The translations under genes and the position numbers were made by a program. This document shows positions 9,751 through 24,415 of a stretch of 64,000 nt of DNA, piece by piece. The number at the start of each line of letters is the position of its first letter. Positions within the stretch are counted from its first letter, which is position 1. Under the pieces are notes generated by a model. That model searched no databases, had not been told where the DNA came from, and was given only the letters and a program-made list of their open reading frames with translations. Origin of the DNA: Hexactinellida sp. DTS-2022 (taxonomy: Eukaryota; Porifera; Hexactinellida); NCBI GenBank assembly GCA_028753945.1, contig JAPNXP010000002.1, positions 6,758,001-6,822,000 of the forward strand, in the 5' to 3' direction.

Positions 9751-12700
9751 TCTTTGATACATCAATAAATTGATTACCGTTTATTAACTCGTTATACCAC
9801 TTGTAGTAATTGTTGTCTATTTGTCCGGAAAGTCTATTGTGAATTGTCTGTTTATTCTACAAGTTTCAAATTCTGCACTTTTCCCTGAAGTTATCTGTTC
9901 CTTTGTCAAATGTTTGAATTTGTGGATACATCAATAAACTGTATTCCGGTATTGACAGTTATAGCACTTGTAGTAATTGTTGTCTATTTATCCGGAAAGT
10001 CTATTGTGAATTGTCTTTTTGTTCTACAAGTTACAAATTCTGCACTTTTCCCTGAAGTTATCTGTTAATTTGTCAAATGTTTGAATTCTTTGATACATCA
10101 ATAAATTGAATTCCGTTCAATAACTCGTTATAGCACTTGTTGTAATTGTTGTCTATTTATCCGGAATTCTATTCTGAATTGTCTATTGTTTTGCAAGTTT
10201 CATATTTTGCAGTTATTTCTGAAGTTATCTGTTCCTTTGCGACATGTTTGAACTCTTTTGATACATCAATAAACTGTATCCGGTAGTTAAAAATATAGCA
10301 CTTGTTTTATTTGTTGTCTATTTATCCGGAAGTTTATTGTGAATTGTCTGATTCGTCTACAAGTTACAAATTCTGTACTTTTCCCTGAAGTTATCTGTTC
10401 CTTTGTCAAATGTTTGAATTCTTTGATACATCAATAAATTGAATTCCGTTCAATAACTCGTTATAGCACTTGTAGTAATTGTTGTCTATTTATCCGGAAG
10501 TTTATTGTGAATTGTCTGATTGGTCTACAAGTTACAAATTCTGCACTTTTCCCGGAAGTTATCTGTTCCTTTGTCAAATGTTTGAATTCTTTGATAAATC
10601 AATAAATTGATTTCCGTTCAATAACTCGTTATAGCACTTGTAGTAATTGGTGTCTATTTATCCCGAAGTCTATTGTGAATTGTCTGATTCGTCTACAAGT
10701 TACAAATTCTGCACTTTTCCCTGAAGTTATCTTTTCCTTTGTCAAATGTTTGAACTCTTTTGATACATCAATAAACTGTATTCCGGTAGTGACAGTTATA
10801 GCACTTTTAGTAATTGTTGTCTATTTATCCGGAATGTCTATTGTGAATTGTCTGTTTGTTCTACAAGTTACAAATTCTGCACTTTTCCCTGAAGTTATCT
10901 GTTAATTTGTCAAATGTTTGAATTCTTTGATACATCAATAAATTGAAATCCGTTCAATAACTCGTTATAGCACTTGTAGTAATTGTTGTCTATTTATCCG
11001 GAAGTTAATTGTGAATTGTCTGATTGGTCTACAAGTTACAAATTCTGCACTTTTCCCTCAAGTTATCAGTTCCTTTGTCAAATGTTTGAACTCTTTGATA
11101 CATCAATAAATTGCTTTCCGTTTACTAACTCGTTATACCACTTGTAGTAATTGATGTCTATATATCCGGATAGACTATTGTGAATTGTCTGTTTGTTCTA
11201 CAAGTTAAAATTATGCACTTTCCCTGAAGTTATCTGTTCCTTTGTCAAATGTTTGAACTCTTTGATACATCAATAAATTGATTACCGTTTATTAACTCGT
11301 TATACCACTTGTAGTAATTGTTGTCTATTTGTCCGGAAAGTCTATTGTGAATTGTCTGTTTATTCTACAAGTTTCAAATTCTGCACTTTTCCCTGAAGTT
11401 ATCTGTTCCTTTGTCAAATGTTTGAATTCGTGGATACATCAATAAACTGTATTCCGGTAGTGACAGTTATAGCACTTGTAGTAATTGTTGTCAATTTATC
11501 CGGAAGTTTATTGTGAATTGTCTGATTCGTCTACAAGTTACAAATTCTGCACTTTTCCCTGAAGTTATCTGTTCCTTTGTCAAATTTTTGAACTCTTTGA
11601 TACATCAATAAATTGATTTCCGTTAATTAACTCGTTATACAACTTGTAGTAATTGTTGTCTATTTATCCGGAAAGTCTATTGTGAATTGTCTGTTTGTTC
11701 TACAAAGTTACAAATTCTGTACTTTTCCCTGAAGTTATCTGTTCCTTTGTCAAATGTTTGAATTCTTTGATACATCAATAAATTGAATTCCTTTTAAAGA
11801 CTCGTTATAGCACTTGTAGTAATTGTTGTCTATTTATCCGCAAGTTTATTGTGAATTGTCTGATTAGTCTACAAGTTACAAATTCTGCATTTTTCCCTGA
11901 AGTTATCTGTTCCTTTGTCAAATGTTTGAATTCTTTGATTCATCAAGAAATTGAATTCCCTTCAATAACTCGTTATAGCACTTGAAGTTATTGTTGTCTA
12001 TTTATCCGGAAGTTTATTGTGAATTGTCTGATTCGTCTACAACTTTCAAATTCTGCACTTTTCCCTGAAGTTATCTGTTCCTTTGTCAAATGTTTGAACT
12101 CTTTTGATACATCAATAAACTGTATTCCGGTAGTGACAGTTATAGCACTTTTAGTAATTGTTGTCTATTTATCCGGAAAGTCTATTGTGAATTGTCTGTT
12201 TGTTCTACAAGTTACAAATTCTGCACTTTTCCCTGAAGTTATCTGTTAATTTGTCAAATGTTTGAATTCTTTGATACATCAATAAATTGAATTCCGTTCA
12301 ATAACTCGTTATACCACTTGTAGTAATTGTTGTCTATTTATCCGGAAGTTTATTGTGAATTGTCTGATTGGTCTACAAGTTACAAATTCTGCACTTTTCC
12401 CGGAAGTTATCTGTTCATTTGTCAAATGTTTGAATTCTTTGATAAATCAATAAATTGATTTCCGTTCAATAACTCGTTATAGCACTTGTAGTAATTGGTG
12501 TCTATTTATCCCGAAGTCTATTGTCAATTGTCTGATTCGTCTACAAGTTACAAATTCTGCACTTTTCCCTGAAGTTATCTTTTCCTTTGTCAAATGTTTG
12601 AACTCTTTTGATACATCAATAAACTGTATTCCGGTAGTGACAGTTATAGCACTTTTAGTAATTGTTGTCTATTTATCCGGAATGTCTATTGTGAATTGTC

Positions 12701-13733
12701 TGTTTGTTCTACAAGTTACAAATTCTGCACTTTTCCCTGAAGTTATCTGTTAATTTGTCAAATGTTTGAATTCTTTGATACATCAATAAATTGAATTCCG
12801 TTCAATAACTCGTTATAGCACTTGTAGTAATTGTTGTCTATTTATCCGGAAGTTAATTGTGAATTGTCTGATTGGTCTATAAGTTACAAATTCTGCACTT
12901 TTCCCTCAAGTTATCTGTTCCTTTGTCAAATGTTTGAACTCTTTGATACATCAATAAATTGCTTTCCGTTTACTAACTCGATATACCACTTGTAGTAATT
13001 GATGTCTATATATCCGGATAGTCTATTGTGAATTGTCTGTTTGTTCTACAAGTTAAAATTCTGCACTTTTCCCTGAAGTTATCTGTTCCTTTGTCAAATG
13101 TTTGAACTCTTTGATACATCAATAAATTGATTACCGTTTATTAACTCGTTATACCACTTGTAGTAATTGTTGTCTATTTGTCCGGAAAGTCTATTGTGAA
13201 TTGTCTGTTTATTCTACAAGTTTCAAATTCTGCACTTTTCCCTGAAGTTATCTGTTCCTTTGTCAAATGTTTGAATTTGTGGATACATCAATAAACTGTA
13301 TTCCGGTATTGACAGTTATAGCACTTGTAGTAATTGTTGTCTATTTATCCGGAAAGTCTATTGTGAATTGTCTTTTTGTTCTACAAGTTACAAATTCTGC
13401 ACTTTTCCCTGAAGTTATCTGTTAATTTGTCAAATGTTTGAATTCTTTGATACATCAATAAATTGAATTCCGTTCAATAACTCGTTATAGCACTTGTTGT
13501 AATTGTTGTCTATTTATCCGGAATTCTATTCTGAATTGTCTATTGTTTTGCAAGTTTCATATTTTGCAGTTATTTCTGAAGTTATCTGTTCCTTTGCGAC
13601 ATGTTTGAACTCTTTTGATACATCAATAAACTGTATCCGGTAGTTAAAAATATAGCACTTGTAGTATTTGTTGTCTATTTATCCGGAAGTTTATTGTGAA
13701 TTGTCTGATTCGTCTACAAGTTACAAATTCTGC
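7020..13733. repeat. 3,357-bp higher-order tandem duplication (about 20 monomers)
   Basis: Sequence from about 7020 to 10376 is repeated almost exactly from 10377 to 13733, a shift of 3,357 bp. For example, the block at 7318 recurs at 10675, and the block at 8662 at 12019. Rare variants repeat at the same offset, such as CCGCAAG at 8481 and 11838. So does the shortened GTATCCGGTAGTTAAAAATA at about 10277 and 13634. The edges are approximate, judged from where variants stop matching. Confidence 0.85.
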
Positions 13734-16017
13734 ACTTTTCCCTGAAGTTATCTGTTCCTTTGTCAAATTTTTGAACTCTTTGATACATCAATAAATTGAT
13801 TTCCGTTTATTAACTCGTTATACAACTTGTAGTAATTGTTGTCTAAATATCCGGAAAGTCTATTGTGAATTGTCTGTTTGTTCTACAAAGTTACAAATTC
13901 TGTACTTTTCCCTGAAGTTATCTGTTCCTTTGTCAAATGTTTGAATTCTTTGATACATTAATAAATTGAATTCCGTTTAAAGACTCGTTATAGCACTTGT
14001 AGTAATTGTTGTCTATTTATCCGGAATTCTATTGTGAATTGTCTATTGTTCTGCAAGTTTCATATTTTGCAGTTTTTTCTGAAGTTATCTGTTCCTTTGC
14101 GACATGTTTGAACTCTTTGACACATCAATAAACTCTATTCCGGTTGTGACAGTTATAGCACTTGTAGTAATTGGTGTCTATTTATCCCGAAGTCTATTGT
14201 CAATTGTCTGATTCGTCTACAAGTTACAAATTCTGCACTTTTCCCTGAAGTTATCTTTTCCTTTGTCAAATGTTTGAACTCTTTTGATACATCAATAAAC
14301 TGTATTCCGGTAGTGACAGTTATAGCACTTTTAGTAATTGTTGTCTATTTATCCGGAATGTCTATTGTGAATTGTCTGTTTGTTCTACAAGTTACAAATT
14401 CTGCACTTTTCCCTGAAGTTATCTGTTAATTTGTCAAATGTTTGAATTCTTTGATACATCAATAAATTGAATTCCGTTCAATAACTCGTTATAGCACTTG
14501 TAGTAATTGTTGTCTATTTATCCGGAATTCTATTGTGAATTGTCTATTGTTCTGCAAGTTTCATATTTGCAGTTTTTTCTGAAGTTATCTGTTCCTTTGC
14601 GACATGTTTGAACTCTTTGACACATCAATAAACTCTATTCCGGTTGTGACAGTTATACCACTTGTAGTAATTGGTGTCTATTTATCCCGAAGTCTATTGT
14701 GAATTGTCTGATTCGTCTACAAGTTACAAATTCTGCACTTTTCCCTGAAGTTATCTGTTCCTTTGTCAAATGTTTGAACTCTTTGATACATCAATAAATT
14801 GATTTCCGTTTACTAACTCGCTATACCACTTGTAGTAATTGTTGTCTATTTATCCGGAAAGTCTATTGTGAATTGTCTGTTTGTTCTACAAGTTACAAAT
14901 TCTTCACTTTTCCCTGAAATTAACTGTTCCTTTGTCAAATGTTTGAATTCTTTGATACATCAATAAATTGAATTCCGTTCAATAACTCGTTATTGCACTT
15001 GTAGTAATTGTTGTCTATTTATCCGGAAGTCTATTGTGAATTGTCTATTGTAGTGCAAAGTTTCATATTTTGCAGTTTTTTCTGAAGTTATCTGTTCCTT
15101 TGCGTCATGTTTGAACTATTTGATACATCAATAAACTGTATTCCGGTAGTGACAGTTATAGCACTTGTAGTAATTGTTGTCTATTTATCCGGAAGTTTAT
15201 TGTGAATTGTCTGATTGGTCTACAAGTTACAAATTCTGCACTTTTCCCTGAAGTTATCTGTTCCTTTGTCAAATGTTTGAACTCTTTGATACATCAATAA
15301 ATTGATTTCCGTTTATTAACTCGTTATACCACTTGTAGTAATTGTTGTCTATTTATCCGGAAAGTCTATTGTGAATTGTCTGATTGTTCTACAAGTTACA
15401 AATTCTGCACTTTTCCCTGAAGTTATCTGTTCATTTGTCAAATGTTTGAATTCGTGGATACATCAATAAACTGTATTCCGGTAGTGACAGTTATAGCACT
15501 TGTAGTAATTGTTGTCTATTTATCCAGAAGTTTATTGTGAATTGTCTGATTCGTCTACAAGTTACAAATTCTGCACTTTTCCCTGAAGTTATCTGTTCCT
15601 TTGTCAAATTTTTGATCTCTTTGATACATCAATAAATTGATTTCCGTTTATTAACTCGTTATACTACTTGTAGTAATTGTTGTCTATTGATCCGGAAAGT
15701 CTATTGTGAATTGTCTGTTTGTTCTACAAAGTTACAAATTCTGTACTTTACCCTGAAGTTATCTGTTCCTTTGTCAAATGTTTGAATTCTTTGATACATC
15801 AATAAATTGAATTCCGTTTAAAGACTCGTTATAGCACTTGTAGTAATTGTTGTCTATTTATCCGGAATTCTATTGTGAATTGTCTATTGTTCTGCAAGTT
15901 TCATATTTTGCAGTTTTTTCTGAAGTTAACTGTTCCTTTGCGACATGTTTGAACTCTTTGACACATCAATAAACTCTATTCCGGTTGTGACAGTTATAGC
16001 ACTTGTAGTAATTGGTG

Positions 16018-19000
16018 TCTATTTATCCCGAAGTCTATTGTGAATTGTCTGATTCGTCTACAAGTTACAAATTCAGCACTTTTCCCTGAAGTTATCTGTT
16101 CCTTTGTCAAATGTTTGAACTCTTTGATACATCAATAAATTGATTTCCGTTTACTAACTCGCTATACCACTTGTAGTAATTGTTGTCTGTTTATCCGGAA
16201 AGTCTATTGTGAATTGTCTGTTTGTTCTACAAGTTACAAATTCTGCACTTTTCCCTGAAATTAACTGTTCCTTTGTCAAATGTTTGAATTCTTTGAAACA
16301 TCAATAAATTGAATTCCGTTCAATAACTCGTTATAGCACTTGTTATAATTGTTGTCTATTTATCCGAAAGTTTATTGTGAATTGTCTGATTGGTCTACAA
16401 GTTACAAATTCTGCATTTTTCCCTGAAGTTATCTGTTCCTTTGTCAAATGTTTGAACTCTTTGATACATCAATAAATTGATTACCGTTTATTAACTCGTT
16501 TTAACACTTGTAGTAATTGTTGTCTATTTATCCGGAAAGTCTATTGTGAATTGTCTGTTTGTTCTACAAGTTACAAATTCTGCACTTTCCCTGAAGTTAT
16601 CTGTTCCTTTGTCAAATGTTTGAATTCGTGGATACATCAATAAACTGTATTCCGGTAGTGACAGTTATAGCACTTGTAGTAATTGTTGTCTATTTATCCG
16701 GAAAGTCTATTGTGAATTGTCTGTTTGTTCTACAAGTTACAAATTCTGCACTTTTCCCTGAAGTTATCTGTTAATTTGTCAAATGTTTGAATTCTTTGAT
16801 ACATCAATAAATTGAATTCCGTTCAATAACTCGTTATAGCACTTGTTGTAATTGTTGTCTATTTATCCGGAATTCTATTCTGAATTGTCTATTGTTTTGC
16901 AAGTTTCATATTTTGCAGTTATTTCTGAAGTTATCTGTTCCTTTGCGACATGTTTGAAATCTTTTGATACATCAATAAACTGAATTCCGGTAGTTAAAAA
17001 TATAGCACTTGTAGTAATTGTTGTCTATTTATCCGGAAGTTTATTATGAATTGTCTGATTCGTCTACAAGTTACAAATTCTGCACTTTTCCCAGAAGTTA
17101 TCTGTTCCTTTGTCAAGTTTTTGAACTCTTTGATACATCAATAAATTGATTTCCGTTTACTAACTCGCTAGTCCACTTGTAGTAATTGTTGTCTATTTAT
17201 CCGGAAAGTCTATTGTGAATTGTCTGTTTGTTCTACAAGTTACAAATTCTGCACTTTTCCCTGAAATTAACTGTTCCTTTGTCAAATGTTTGAATTCTTT
17301 GATACATCAATATATTGAATTCCGTTCAATAACTCGTTATAGCACTTGTAGTAATTGTTGTCTATTTATCCGGAAGTTTATTGTGAATTGTCTGATTGGT
17401 CTACATGTTACAAATTCTGCACTTTTCCCTGAAGTTATCTGTTCCTTTGTCAAATGTTTGAACTCTTTGATACATCAATAAATTGATTTCCGTTTACTAA
17501 CTCGCTAGTCCACTTGTAGTAATTGTTGTCTATTTATCCGGAAAGTCTATTGTGAATTGTCTGTTTGTTCTACAAGTTACAAATTCTGCACTTTTCCCTG
17601 AAATTAACTGTTCCTTTGTCAAATGTTTGAATTCTTTGATACATCAATAAATTGAATTCCGTTCAATAACTCGTTATAGCACTTGTAGTAATTGTTGTCT
17701 ATTTATCCCGAAGTCTATTGTGAATTGTCTATTGTAGTGCAAAGTGTCATATTCTGCAGTTTTTTCTGAAGTTATCAGTTCCTTTGCGTCATGTTTGAAC
17801 TATTTGATACATCAATAAATTGCTTTCCGTTTACTAAATCGTTATACCACTTGTAGTAATTGATGTCTATATATCCGGATAGTCTATTGTGAATTGTCTG
17901 TTTGTTCTACAAGTTAAAATTCTGCACTTTTCCCTGAAGTTATCCTGTCCTTTGTCAGATGTTTGAACTCTTTGATACATCAATAATTTGATTTCCGTTT
18001 ATTAACTCGTTATACCACTTGTAGTAATTGTTGTCTATTTGTCCGGAAAGTCTATTGTGAATTGTCTGTTTATTCTACAAGTTACAAATTCTGCACTTTT
18101 CCCTGAAGTTATCTGTTCCTTTGTCAAATGTTTGAATTCTTTGATAAGTCAATAAATTGATTTCCGTTAAATAACTCGTTATAGCACTTTTAGTAATTGT
18201 TGTCTATTTTTCCGGAAGTTTATTGTGAATTGTCTGATTGGTCTACAAGTTACAAATTCTGCACTTTTACCTGAAGTTATCTGTTCCTTTGTCAAATGTT
18301 TGAACTCTTTGATACATCAATAAATTGATTTCCGTTTATTAACTTGTTTTACCACTTGTAGTAATTGTTGTCTATTTATCCGGAAAGTCTATTGTGAATT
18401 GTCTGTTTGTTCTACAAGTTAAAATTCTGCACTTTTCCCTGAAGTTATCTGTTCCTTTGTCAAATGTTTGAATTCGTGGATACATCAATAAACTGTATTC
18501 CGGTAGTGACAGTTATAGCACTTGTAGTAATTGTTGTCTATTTATCCGGAAAGTCCATTGTGAATTGTCTGTTTGTTCTACAAGTTACAAATTCTGCACT
18601 TTTCCCTGAAGTTATCTGTTAATTTGTCAAATGTTTGAATTCTTTGATACATCAATAAATTGAATCCCGTTCAATAACTCGTTATAGCACTTGTTGTAAT
18701 TGTTGTCTATTTATCCGGAATTCTATTCTGAATTGTCTATTGTTTTGCAAGTTTCATATTTTGCAGTTATTTCTGAAGTTATCTGTTCCTTTGAGACATG
18801 TTTGAACTCTTTTGATACATCAATAAACTGTATTCCGGTAGTTAAAAATATAGCACTTGTAGTAATTGTTGTCTATTTATCCGGAAGTTTATTGTAAATT
18901 GTCTGATTCGTCTACAAGTTACAAATTCTGCACTTTTCCCTGAAGTTATCTGTTCCTTTGTCAAATTTTTGAAATCTTTGATACATCAATAAATTGATTT

Positions 19001-22000
19001 CCGTTTATTAACTCGTTATACAACTTGTAGTAATTGTTGTCTATTTATCCGGAAAGTCTATTGTGAATTGTCTGTTTGTTCTACAAAGTTACAAATTCTG
19101 TACTTTTCCCTGAAGTTATCTGTTCCTTTGTCAAATGTTTGAACTCTTTGATACATCAATAAATTGATTTCCGTTTATTAACTCGTTATACCACTTGTAG
19201 TAATTGTTGTCTATTTATCCGGAAAGTCTATTGTGAATAGTCTGTTTGTTCTACAAGTTACAAATTCTGCACTTTTCCCTGAAGTTATCTGTTCCTTTGT
19301 CAAATGTTTGAATTCGTGGATACATCAATAAACTGTATTCCGGTAGTGACAGTTATAGCACTTGTAGTAATTGTTGTCTATTTATCCGGAAAGTCGATTG
19401 TGAATTGTCTGTTTGTTCTACAAGTTACAAATTCTGCACTTTTCCCTGAAGTTATCTGTTAATTTGTCAAATGTTTGAATTCTTTGATACATCAATAAAT
19501 TGAATCCCGTTCAATAACTCGTTATAGCACTTGTTGTAATTGTTGTCTATTTATCCGGAATTCTATTCTGAATTGTCTATTGTTTTGCAAGTTTCATATT
19601 TTGCAGTTATTTCTGAAGTTATCTGTTCCTTTGCGACATGTTTGAACTCTTTTGATACATCAATAAACTGTATTCCGGTAGTTAAAAATATAGCACTTGT
19701 AGTAATTGTTGTCTATTTATCCGGAAGTTTATTGTAAATTGTCTGATTCGTCTACAAGTTACAAATTCTGCACTTTTCCCTGAAGTTATCTGTTCCTTTG
19801 TCAAATTTTTGAAATCTTTGATACATCAATAAATTGATTTCCGTTTATTAACTCGTTATACAACTTGTAGTAATTGTTGTCTATTTATCCGGAAAGTCTA
19901 TTGTGAATTGTCTGTTTGTTCTACAAAGTTACAAATTCTGTACTTTTCCCTGAAGTTATCTGTTCCTTTGTCAAATGTTTGAACTCTTTGATACATCAAT
20001 AAATTGATTTCCGTTTATTAACTCGTTATACCACTTGTAGTAATTGTTGTCTATTTATCCGGAAAGTCTATTGTGAATTGTCTGTTTGTTCTACAAGTTA
20101 CAAATTCTGCACTTTTCCCTGAAGTTATCTGTTCCTTTGTCAAATGTTTGAATTCGTGGATACATCAATAAACTGTATTCCGGTAGTGACAGTTATAGCA
20201 CTTGTAGTAATTGTTGTCTATTTATCCCGAAGTCTATTGTGAATTGTCTGATTCGTCTACAAGTTACAAATTCAGCACTTTTCCCTGAAGTTATCTGTTC
20301 CTTTGTCAAATGTTTGAACTCTTTGATACATCAATAAATTGATTTCCGTTTACTAACTCGCTATACCACTTGTAGTAATTGTTGTCTGTTTATCCGGAAA
20401 GTCTATTGTGAATTGTCTGTTTGTTCTACAAGTTACAAATTCTGCACTTTTCCCTGAAATTAACTGTTCCTTTGTCAAATGTTTGAATTCTTTGAAACAT
20501 CAATAAATTGAATTCCGTTCAATAACTCGTTATAGCACTTGTTATAATTGTTGTCTATTTATCCGAAAGTTTATTGTGAATTGTCTGATTGGTCTACAAG
20601 TTACAAATTCTGCATTTTTCCCTGAAGTTATCTGTTCCTTTGTCAAATGTTTGAACTCTTTGATACATCAATAAATTGATTACCGTTTATTAACTCGTTT
20701 TAACACTTGTAGTAATTGTTGTCTATTTATCCGGAAAGTCTATTGTGAATTGTCTGTTTGTTCTACAAGTTACAAATTCTGCACTTTCCCTGAAGTTATC
20801 TGTTCCTTTGTCAAATGTTTGAATTCGTGGATACATCAATAAACTGTATTCCGGTAGTGACAGTTATAGCACTTGTAGTAATTGTTGTCTATTTATCCGG
20901 AAAGTCTATTGTGAATTGTCTGTTTGTTCTACAAGTTACAAATTCTGCACTTTTCCCTGAAGTTATCTGTTAATTTGTCAAATGTTTGAATTCTTTGATA
21001 CATCAATAAATTGAATTCCGTTCAATAACTCGTTATAGCACTTGTTGTAATTGTTGTCTATTTATCCGGAATTCTATTCTGAATTGTCTATTGTTTTGCA
21101 AGTTTCATATTTTGCAGTTATTTCTGAAGTTATCTGTTCCTTTGCGACATGTTTGAAATCTTTTGATACATCAATAAACTGAATTCCGGTAGTTAAAAAT
21201 ATAGCACTTGTAGTAATTGTTGTCTATTTATCCGGAAGTTTATTATGAATTGTCTGATTCGTCTACAAGTTACAAATTCTGCACTTTTCCCAGAAGTTAT
21301 CTGTTCCTTTGTCAAGTTTTTGAACTCTTTGATACATCAATAAATTGATTTCCGTTTACTAACTCGCTAGTCCACTTGTAGTAATTGTTGTCTATTTATC
21401 CGGAAAGTCTATTGTGAATTGTCTGTTTGTTCTACAAGTTACAAATTCTGCACTTTTCCCTGAAATTAACTGTTCCTTTGTCAAATGTTTGAATTCTTTG
21501 ATACATCAATATATTGAATTCCGTTCAATAACTCGTTATAGCACTTGTAGTAATTGTTGTCTATTTATCCGGAAGTTTATTGTGAATTGTCTGATTGGTC
21601 TACATGTTACAAATTCTGCACTTTTCCCTGAAGTTATCTGTTCCTTTGTCAAATGTTTGAACTCTTTGATACATCAATAAATTGATTTCCGTTTACTAAC
21701 TCGCTAGTCCACTTGTAGTAATTGTTGTCTATTTATCCGGAAAGTCTATTGTGAATTGTCTGTTTGTTCTACAAGTTACAAATTCTGCACTTTTCCCTGA
21801 AATTAACTGTTCCTTTGTCAAATGTTTGAATTCTTTGATACATCAATAAATTGAATTCCGTTCAATAACTCGTTATAGCACTTGTAGTAATTGTTGTCTA
21901 TTTATCCCGAAGTCTATTGTGAATTGTCTATTGTAGTGCAAAGTGTCATATTCTGCAGTTTTTTCTGAAGTTATCAGTTCCTTTGCGTCATGTTTGAACT

Positions 22001-24415
22001 ATTTGATACATCAATAAATTGCTTTCCGTTTACTAAATCGTTATACCACTTGTAGTAATTGATGTCTATATATCCGGATAGTCTATTGTGAATTGTCTGT
22101 TTGTTCTACAAGTTAAAATTCTGCACTTTTCCCTGAAGTTATCCTGTCCTTTGTCAGATGTTTGAACTCTTTGATACATCAATAATTTGATTTCCGTTTA
22201 TTAACTCGTTATACCACTTGTAGTAATTGTTGTCTATTTGTCCGGAAAGTCTATTGTGAATTGTCTGTTTATTCTACAAGTTACAAATTCTGCACTTTTC
22301 CCTGAAGTTATCTGTTCCTTTGTCAAATGTTTGAATTCTTTGATAAGTCAATAAATTGATTTCCGTTAAATAACTCGTTATAGCACTTGTAGTAATTGTT
22401 GTCTATTTTTCCGGAAGTTTATTGTGAATTGTCTGATTGGTCTACAAGTTACAAATTCTGCACTTTTACCTGAAGTTATCTGTTCCTTTGTCAAATGTTT
22501 GAACTCTTTGATACATCAATAAATTGATTTCCGTTTATTAACTCGTTTTACCACTTGTAGTAATTGTTGTCTATTTATCCGGAAAGTCTATTGTGAATTG
22601 TCTGTTTGTTCTACAAGTTAAAATTCTGCACTTTTCCCTGAAGTTATCTGTTCCTTTGTCAAATGTTTGAATTCGTGGATACATCAATAAACTGTATTCC
22701 GGTAGTGACAGTTATAGCACTTGTAGTAATTGTTGTCTATTTATCCGGAAAGTCCATTGTGAATTGTCTGTTTGTTCTACAAGTTACAAATTCTGCACTT
22801 TTCCCTGAAGTTATCTGTTAATTTGTCAAATGTTTGAATTCTTTGATACATCAATAAATTGAATCCCGTTCAATAACTCGTTATAGCACTTGTTGTAATT
22901 GTTGTCTATTTATCCGGAATTCTATTCTGAATTGTCTATTGTTTTGCAAGTTTCATATTTTGCAGTTATTTCTGAAGTTATCTGTTCCTTTGAGACATGT
23001 TTGAACTCTTTTGATACATCAATAAACTGTATTCCGGTAGTTAAAAATATAGCACTTGTAGTAATTGTTGTCTATTTATCCGGAAGTTTATTGTAAATTG
23101 TCTGATTCGTCTACAAGTTACAAATTCTGCACTTTTCCCTGAAGTTATCTGTTCCTTTGTCAAATTTTTGAAATCTTTGATACATCAATAAATTGATTTC
23201 CGTTTATTAACTCGTTATACAACTTGTAGTAATTGTTGTCTATTTATCCGGAAAGTCTATTGTGAATTGTCTGTTTGTTCTACAAAGTTACAAATTCTGT
23301 ACTTTTCCCTGAAGTTATCTGTTCCTTTGTCAAATGTTTGAACTCTTTGATACATCAATAAATTGATTTCCGTTTATTAACTCGTTATACCACTTGTAGT
23401 AATTGTTGTCTATTTATCCGGAAAGTCTATTGTGAATAGTCTGTTTGTTCTACAAGTTACAAATTCTGCACTTTTCCCTGAAGTTATCTGTTCCTTTGTC
23501 AAATGTTTGAATTCGTGGATACATCAATAAACTGTATTCCGGTAGTGACAGTTATAGCACTTGTAGTAATTGTTGTCTATTTATCCGGAAAGTCGATTGT
23601 GAATTGTCTGTTTGTTCTACAAGTTACAAATTCTGCACTTTTCCCTGAAGTTATCTGTTAATTTGTCAAATGTTTGAATTCTTTGATACATCAATAAATT
23701 GAATCCCGTTCAATAACTCGTTATAGCACTTGTTGTAATTGTTGTCTATTTATCCGGAATTCTATTCTGAATTGTCTATTGTTTTGCAAGTTTCATATTT
23801 TGCAGTTATTTCTGAAGTTATCTGTTCCTTTGCGACATGTTTGAACTCTTTTGATACATCAATAAACTGTATTCCGGTAGTTAAAAATATAGCACTTGTA
23901 GTAATTGTTGTCTATTTATCCGGAAGTTTATTGTAAATTGTCTGATTCGTCTACAAGTTACAAATTCTGCACTTTTCCCTGAAGTTATCTGTTCCTTTGT
24001 CAAATTTTTGAAATCTTTGATACATCAATAAATTGATTTCCGTTTATTAACTCGTTATACAACTTGTAGTAATTGTTGTCTATTTATCCGGAAAGTCTAT
24101 TGTGAATTGTCTGTTTGTTCTACAAAGTTACAAATTCTGTACTTTTCCCTGAAGTTATCTGTTCCTTTGTCAAATGTTTGAACTCTTTGATACATCAATA
24201 AATTGATTTCCGTTTATTAACTCGTTATACCACTTGTAGTAATTGTTGTCTATTTATCCGGAAAGTCTATTGTGAATTGTCTGTTTGTTCTACAAGTTAC
24301 AAATTCTGCACTTTTCCCTGAAGTTATCTGTTCCTTTGTCAAATGTTTGAATTCGTGGATACATCAATAAACTGTATTCCGGTAGTGACAGTTATAGCAC
24401 TTGTAGTAATTGTTG
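16018..24415. repeat. 4,199-bp higher-order tandem duplication (about 25 monomers)
   Basis: About 16018-20216 is repeated at 20217-24415 with an exact 4,199-bp shift: frames at 17215/21414, 18700/22899 and 19540/23739. Only a few single-base differences are visible, for example GCACTTTTAG (18184) against GCACTTGTAG (22383), and AACTTG (18341) against AACTCG (22541). This is the youngest large event in the array. Confidence 0.9.
18430..20110. repeat. 840-bp (5-monomer) tandem duplication inside the 4,199-bp unit
   Basis: Frames at 18700 and 19540 are 840 bp apart, and their surroundings match for about 840 bp each. Diagnostic differences are AGTCCATTG (18552) against AGTCGATTG (19392), and TTTGAGACATG against TTTGCGACATG. 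The pair is present in both 4,199-bp copies, so it arose before that duplication. Confidence 0.85.
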
